A DNA stretch of 16,038 nucleotides, from positions 1 to 16,038 of the forward strand of contig MFKE01000002.1 in assembly GCA_001779455.1 (NCBI GenBank). The letters run 5' to 3'. The DNA comes from Candidatus Gottesmanbacteria bacterium RIFOXYB1_FULL_47_11 (GTDB lineage: Bacteria; Patescibacteriota; Microgenomatia; UBA10105; UBA927). Positions within the stretch are counted from its first letter, which is position 1, and each line of letters starts with the position of its first letter. Positions 12,944 to 16,038 of this stretch are shown here, piece after piece. A program made the position numbers and the translations under genes. The notes beneath the pieces are model-generated. The model saw only the letters and a program-made list of their open reading frames with translations, ran no database searches and was not told the origin of the DNA.

Positions 12944-13195
12944 ATGGATAAACCAATCGGTAAAGTAACTCACTATTATGACAAAATCGGCGTCGCGGTT
13001 GTAGAAATGAAAAAACCACTGAAGGTCGGCGACACGATAAAGATATCCGGGCACGACAATGAGTGTACGCAGACAATTACCTCGCTTCAGGTGGAACATG
13101 TGCAGGTGCAAAAAATCGCAGCAGGGAAAGAGGGGGCACTTAAGACGGAAAAGGCGGTAAAAGAAGGCGACGTGATATACTTGGTGGCGAAATGA
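12944..13195 (+). CDS. Translation elongation factor-like protein (EF-Tu domain 2-like)
   Basis: An 83-residue protein built as one small beta barrel, resembling domain 2 of EF-Tu and other translational GTPases: PIGKVTHYYDKIGVAVVEM, LKVGDTIKISG and a late VKEGDVIYLVAK. It has no GTPase domain. Proteins like this are annotated as elongation factor-like in archaea and candidate phyla and their role is not established. A Shine-Dalgarno sequence GGGGGTGAG overlaps the rarA stop and ends 3 nt before the ATG. The stop overlaps the holA start (ATGA at 13192-13195), so holA is probably translated by re-initiation. Confidence 0.88.
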   Translation: MDKPIGKVTHYYDKIGVAVVEMKKPLKVGDTIKISGHDNECTQTITSLQVEHVQVQKIAAGKEGALKTEKAVKEGDVIYLVAK

Positions 13196-13851
13196 TAACA
13201 CTCTTTCACGGAGACCACGTCGAGGCATCACGCGCCGAATGTACCCGGCTCAAAGAAGCGGCCAAGGGAAAAGAAATCCGTACGCTTGACGGCCGGTCAA
13301 TTGATCCGGCGAATTTGACGCAAGCCATAGAATCTTCCTCGTTGTTCGGCACAGAAACTGTCGTTTTTATTGAAAACTTATTCGGTAAGCTCGGCCGCAA
13401 AACCAAACTCATCGCATCGCTTGCCGACATCCTCAACGGATCGTCTGCGGATATCGTCCTCTGGGAAGACAAAGAGGTGGGGGCAACCGTCGTAAAGAGT
13501 CTCGGAAAAGCAGATATCAAACTATTTAAGACTCCGGCCATTATATTTCAATTTCTGGATCAGCCATCCCTTTCCCTTTACCAAAAACTGGTAGAAACCG
13601 AGGCCCCGGAACTTGTCCATTCGATGCTCGCCAAACGCGTGAGACAGCTTATCCAGATTCAGGGCGGGGTAACTCCCGAAGGGCTGCAGGGGTGGCAACT
13701 CACTCGGTTGACACGGCAGGCAAAGAGTTTTACCATGGATGGACTCCTTGCTATGTACAAAAACCTACTTGATATGGAGTTTGCAATAAAAAACGGTTCT
13801 TCACCGTTTACCCTGAAACAACTAACCGAACAATTTCTCATCGATCTATAA
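13192..13851 (+). CDS. holA: Short DNA polymerase III delta-subunit-like protein
   Basis: A 219-residue protein resembling the clamp-loader delta subunit, which opens the sliding clamp. It starts with ITLFHGDHVEASRAE, as HolA proteins start with a short strand and loop, then LTQAIESSSLFGTETVVFIENLFG, which matches the conserved SLFG..+LV.V motif. It ends in a helical bundle with FTLKQLTEQFLIDL. Typical HolA is about 330-350 residues, so this form lacks much of the middle domain; short forms of this kind are plausible in reduced genomes. It overlaps the EF-like gene by 4 nt and the phosphomutase gene starts 9 nt after its stop. Confidence 0.75.
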   Translation: MITLFHGDHVEASRAECTRLKEAAKGKEIRTLDGRSIDPANLTQAIESSSLFGTETVVFIENLFGKLGRKTKLIASLADILNGSSADIVLWEDKEVGATVVKSLGKADIKLFKTPAIIFQFLDQPSLSLYQKLVETEAPELVHSMLAKRVRQLIQIQGGVTPEGLQGWQLTRLTRQAKSFTMDGLLAMYKNLLDMEFAIKNGSSPFTLKQLTEQFLIDL

Positions 13852-13860
13852 AGGAGGACT

Positions 13861-15279
13861 ATGGCACAACAAATACCTGATCATGTGTTCCGCGGATATG
13901 ACCTCCGGGGTCTAGTCGATAAAGAATTAACGGCAGAAAATGTAGAACTCCTTGGCCGTGGCTATGCCACATGGCTTCTCCGGCGCAGAATTTATGATTG
14001 TGTCGTGGGATACGATTGCAGACTCTCCAGCCCGTCATTTCGTGATGCGATTGTTAAAGGGTTGACTGAATCCGGTATTTCCGTTTTTGATATCGGTATG
14101 ACACTCAGTCAAATCGTCTATTTTGGTTGTTATTATTTCCGGACGCGCGGAATGGTAATGATTACGGCCTCGCATAACCCAAAAGAATATAACGGGTTTA
14201 AATTCGGTACCGGATACTCCGAAACCATGCTTACCGAAGATATTCTTGAATTCCGGGATTTAGTTAAATCCGGAAAATTTGTTTCACGCAGTCCAAAAGG
14301 AACATATATCCAGAAAGATATTAAAAAAGACTATATTGACGATCTGAAACGTAGAATTGATACCATCAGAAAATTCAGAATTGTTGTCGATGCATGCGCC
14401 TCAACACCGGGCATATACTTACCGGACATTTTCCGCGAAGTCGGTTGTGATGTCATCGAACAAAACACAAAGCCCGACGGAAATTTTCCGGTCGGAACCC
14501 CTGATCCGACCGAGCGCGAGGTGCAGGAACGGTTGGCCAAACGCGTTGTCTCCGAACATGCTGATGTAGGATTTTCTTATGATTGTGACGGGGACCGCAT
14601 TGGCATTGTTGACGAAAAAGGAAACCTTATTTGGAACGATACCCTTGTATCGTTGTACGCAAAAGACATTTTGGAATTTTTGCCGGGAGCTAAAATTGTC
14701 TATAACACACTCTGTTCCAAACAGGTAGATGATGTGATCCGTGCGTCGGGCGGCATACCGGTGATGTGGCTTACGGGACATTCGTTTATAAAAGCTAAAG
14801 TCCGGGATGAAAAGGCTCCGTTTGGCGGCGAATTATCCGGACATATGTATTTTGTGGACAATTTCTACGGGCATGATGACGGCGCAATTGCATCGTTGCG
14901 GTTGTTGGCATATCTTACCCGGAAAAATCAATCACTTACCCAGGCGATTGCGGAGCTGCCGCAGTATGTTTCGAGTCCGGAAATAAAAGTCGGGTGCCCG
15001 GATGCGATAAAATTTGACATCGTCAAGTCTAAAATCGGCGGAGAGATCAAGAAACTATACCCGAACGCCAAATATGTCGAAATAGACGGTGTGCGCATGG
15101 ATACCGCCACAGAAATGCTTATTGTCCGCGCCAGCCAGAACGGTCCGTATCTGACGGTAAAGTTTGAGGGGAAAACGCAAGGCGCGTACGATACGCTGAA
15201 AAAACAGGTTTCCGAAATTCTGCACAAAATTCTGGAAGTAGACTTTGCATCCGGCGTGAACACCAAAGCGCTGGAATAA
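13861..15279 (+). CDS. Phosphomannomutase/phosphoglucomutase
   Basis: A 472-residue alpha-D-phosphohexomutase that interconverts hexose-6- and hexose-1-phosphates. It has all four domains: FRGYDLRG (10-17), the phosphoserine loop TASHNP (102-107, S104), the metal-binding loop DCDGDRIG (241-248), the sugar loop GGELSGHM (322-329) and the phosphate-binding loop RASQNGP (423-429). That last loop usually reads RxSNTEP, so the change in the final positions is unusual. AGGAGG lies 3 nt before the ATG. Two sugar-phosphate cupin genes follow, pointing to mannose/glucose phosphate interconversion for nucleotide sugars. Preference for mannose or glucose cannot be told from sequence. Confidence 0.92.
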   Translation: MAQQIPDHVFRGYDLRGLVDKELTAENVELLGRGYATWLLRRRIYDCVVGYDCRLSSPSFRDAIVKGLTESGISVFDIGMTLSQIVYFGCYYFRTRGMVMITASHNPKEYNGFKFGTGYSETMLTEDILEFRDLVKSGKFVSRSPKGTYIQKDIKKDYIDDLKRRIDTIRKFRIVVDACASTPGIYLPDIFREVGCDVIEQNTKPDGNFPVGTPDPTEREVQERLAKRVVSEHADVGFSYDCDGDRIGIVDEKGNLIWNDTLVSLYAKDILEFLPGAKIVYNTLCSKQVDDVIRASGGIPVMWLTGHSFIKAKVRDEKAPFGGELSGHMYFVDNFYGHDDGAIASLRLLAYLTRKNQSLTQAIAELPQYVSSPEIKVGCPDAIKFDIVKSKIGGEIKKLYPNAKYVEIDGVRMDTATEMLIVRASQNGPYLTVKFEGKTQGAYDTLKKQVSEILHKILEVDFASGVNTKALE

Positions 15280-15284
15280 AAAAT

Positions 15285-15701
15285 ATGTTTAAAACAGAGC
15301 CATTCGTAAAACGCATCGAAAAACCGTGGGGGCATGAAATCCACTGGACACCGGACAATTTACCGTACATGGGGAAAATTTTACACGTACATGCAGGAAA
15401 ACGTCTTTCACTCCAGCGCCATGATAAAAAACAGGAAACGTGGTACATGATGAAAGGCCGCGCAAAGATTGTGTGGGATAACCAACAGAATGAACTCATA
15501 GAAACCGAACTACAGTACGGACAAGGATATACCTGTCAGATTGGGCAGCGTCACCGGTTGGTCGGAATTACCGATTGCGATGTTATTGAGGTATCTACAC
15601 CGGAGATCGGCACTACGGAACGGCTCGAGGATGATTACAAACGACCGGACGAAACAGAAGAAGTCCGAAACTCGCCAAACCGCGGGTGGAAAGGAAAATA
15701 A
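15285..15701 (+). CDS. Mannose-6-phosphate isomerase-type cupin protein
   Basis: A 138-residue single cupin domain like the C-terminal isomerase part of bifunctional ManC/type II phosphomannose isomerases: EKPWGHEIHW, MGKILHVHAGKRLSLQRH, ETWYMMKGRAKI and the later GQRHRL. Probable metal ligands are Q44, H46, E51 and H90. The enzyme would convert mannose-6-phosphate and fructose-6-phosphate. The guanylyltransferase domain usually fused to it is absent here. The gene lies 5 nt after the phosphomutase stop, without an obvious Shine-Dalgarno sequence, and 1 nt before the cupin phosphoglucose isomerase gene. An alternative is a non-catalytic sugar-binding cupin. Confidence 0.85.
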   Translation: MFKTEPFVKRIEKPWGHEIHWTPDNLPYMGKILHVHAGKRLSLQRHDKKQETWYMMKGRAKIVWDNQQNELIETELQYGQGYTCQIGQRHRLVGITDCDVIEVSTPEIGTTERLEDDYKRPDETEEVRNSPNRGWKGK

Positions 15702-15702
15702 T

Positions 15703-16038
15703 ATGACCATTGATTTTACGAATGTACCGAAACACTATGCCGCACGGACGCACGAAAAAATGAAGGAAGTTCTGATGGATCCAAATGGCATCGGCCCGGC
15801 TATTCATTACTATATGATCCGCGGAGGGGTCGATCAAAAAAATATAACCGTATGGGAACCCGGGACAATCGGCGGAGAATATATTAAAACGTACGGCCAT
15901 TACCACGTAGGAAAACTTGACGAAACATACTGGATTTTGTACGGCCAGGGTGTCGCGCTCTTGCAAAAGCTCGGAAACAGCGATGATATAGTTGAAGAGT
16001 TTAAAGCGATTCCCGTCAAACCCGGCGATAGTGTGTAT
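15703..16038 (+). CDS. Cupin-type glucose-6-phosphate isomerase, N-terminal part (cut by window edge)
   Basis: The first 112 codons are present and the gene runs off the window. The segment NITVWEPGTIGGEYIKTYGHYH followed by LDETYWILYGQGVALLQK matches the archaeal-type cupin phosphoglucose isomerase family (PF06560), including the ligands H66, H68 and E74; the last ligand histidine would lie beyond the edge. It interconverts glucose-6- and fructose-6-phosphate and is unrelated to the common Pgi fold. An AAAGGA lies 8 nt before the ATG and only 1 nt separates it from the previous cupin gene, so the two are co-translated with the phosphohexomutase. Confidence 0.85.
   Translation, partial: MTIDFTNVPKHYAARTHEKMKEVLMDPNGIGPAIHYYMIRGGVDQKNITVWEPGTIGGEYIKTYGHYHVGKLDETYWILYGQGVALLQKLGNSDDIVEEFKAIPVKPGDSVY

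Noticed and set aside
1..16038. CRISPR array or other regular short-spaced repeats
   Set aside because: No set of three or more regularly spaced repeats was seen on either strand.

Overview
The window looks like part of a small-genome bacterium of the Candidate Phyla Radiation (Patescibacteria). This is inferred from the mix of genes: a short HolA, a stand-alone EF-Tu domain-2-like protein, a cupin-type glucose-6-phosphate isomerase, a protein made only of topoisomerase-type zinc ribbons, and many short unknown genes. TGA is used as a normal stop, which argues against the code-25 lineages (Gracilibacteria, Absconditabacteria). The exact lineage cannot be told from this window.

Left part (1-3934). 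A minus-strand cluster holds a D-Ala-D-Ala-ligase-like ATP-grasp enzyme, a coiled-coil protein and, overlapping it by 4 nt, the start of a membrane-anchored proline-rich protein cut by the window edge. A divergent plus-strand pair follows: a compact DEAD-box RNA helicase and a small unknown protein. Tail to tail with that pair is a minus-strand protein of three four-cysteine zinc ribbons.

Middle part (3950-7300). A tRNA-Glu(UUC) gene is followed by a hairpin terminator and then by a second copy of the last 18 bases of the tRNA region, as left by elements that integrate into tRNA 3' ends. Beyond it lies an AT-richer stretch of short, mostly unrecognised genes on both strands, with a GNAT acetyltransferase near its end. 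Two diverged copies of a 73-bp intergenic repeat flank a two-gene module there. No integrase, transposase or CRISPR array is visible.

Right part (7317-16038). A membrane histidine kinase and a single-domain response regulator are convergent and overlap at their 3' ends. A small DUF6504-like protein is translationally coupled to a Y-family DNA polymerase. A SAM-I-clan riboswitch without a P4 hairpin precedes metK, which begins a dense plus-strand run: metK, rarA, an EF-Tu domain-2-like gene, holA, a phosphomannomutase/phosphoglucomutase, a mannose-6-phosphate-isomerase-type cupin and a cupin glucose-6-phosphate isomerase (cut by the window edge). The last three fit a hexose-phosphate interconversion module.

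Expression signals fall into two classes. Several first genes have a -10 box only 6-9 nt before the start codon, so their mRNAs should be leaderless or nearly so. Genes inside runs and the riboswitch-controlled metK instead have Shine-Dalgarno sequences or overlapping stop/start codons. This pattern was used to choose several start codons.
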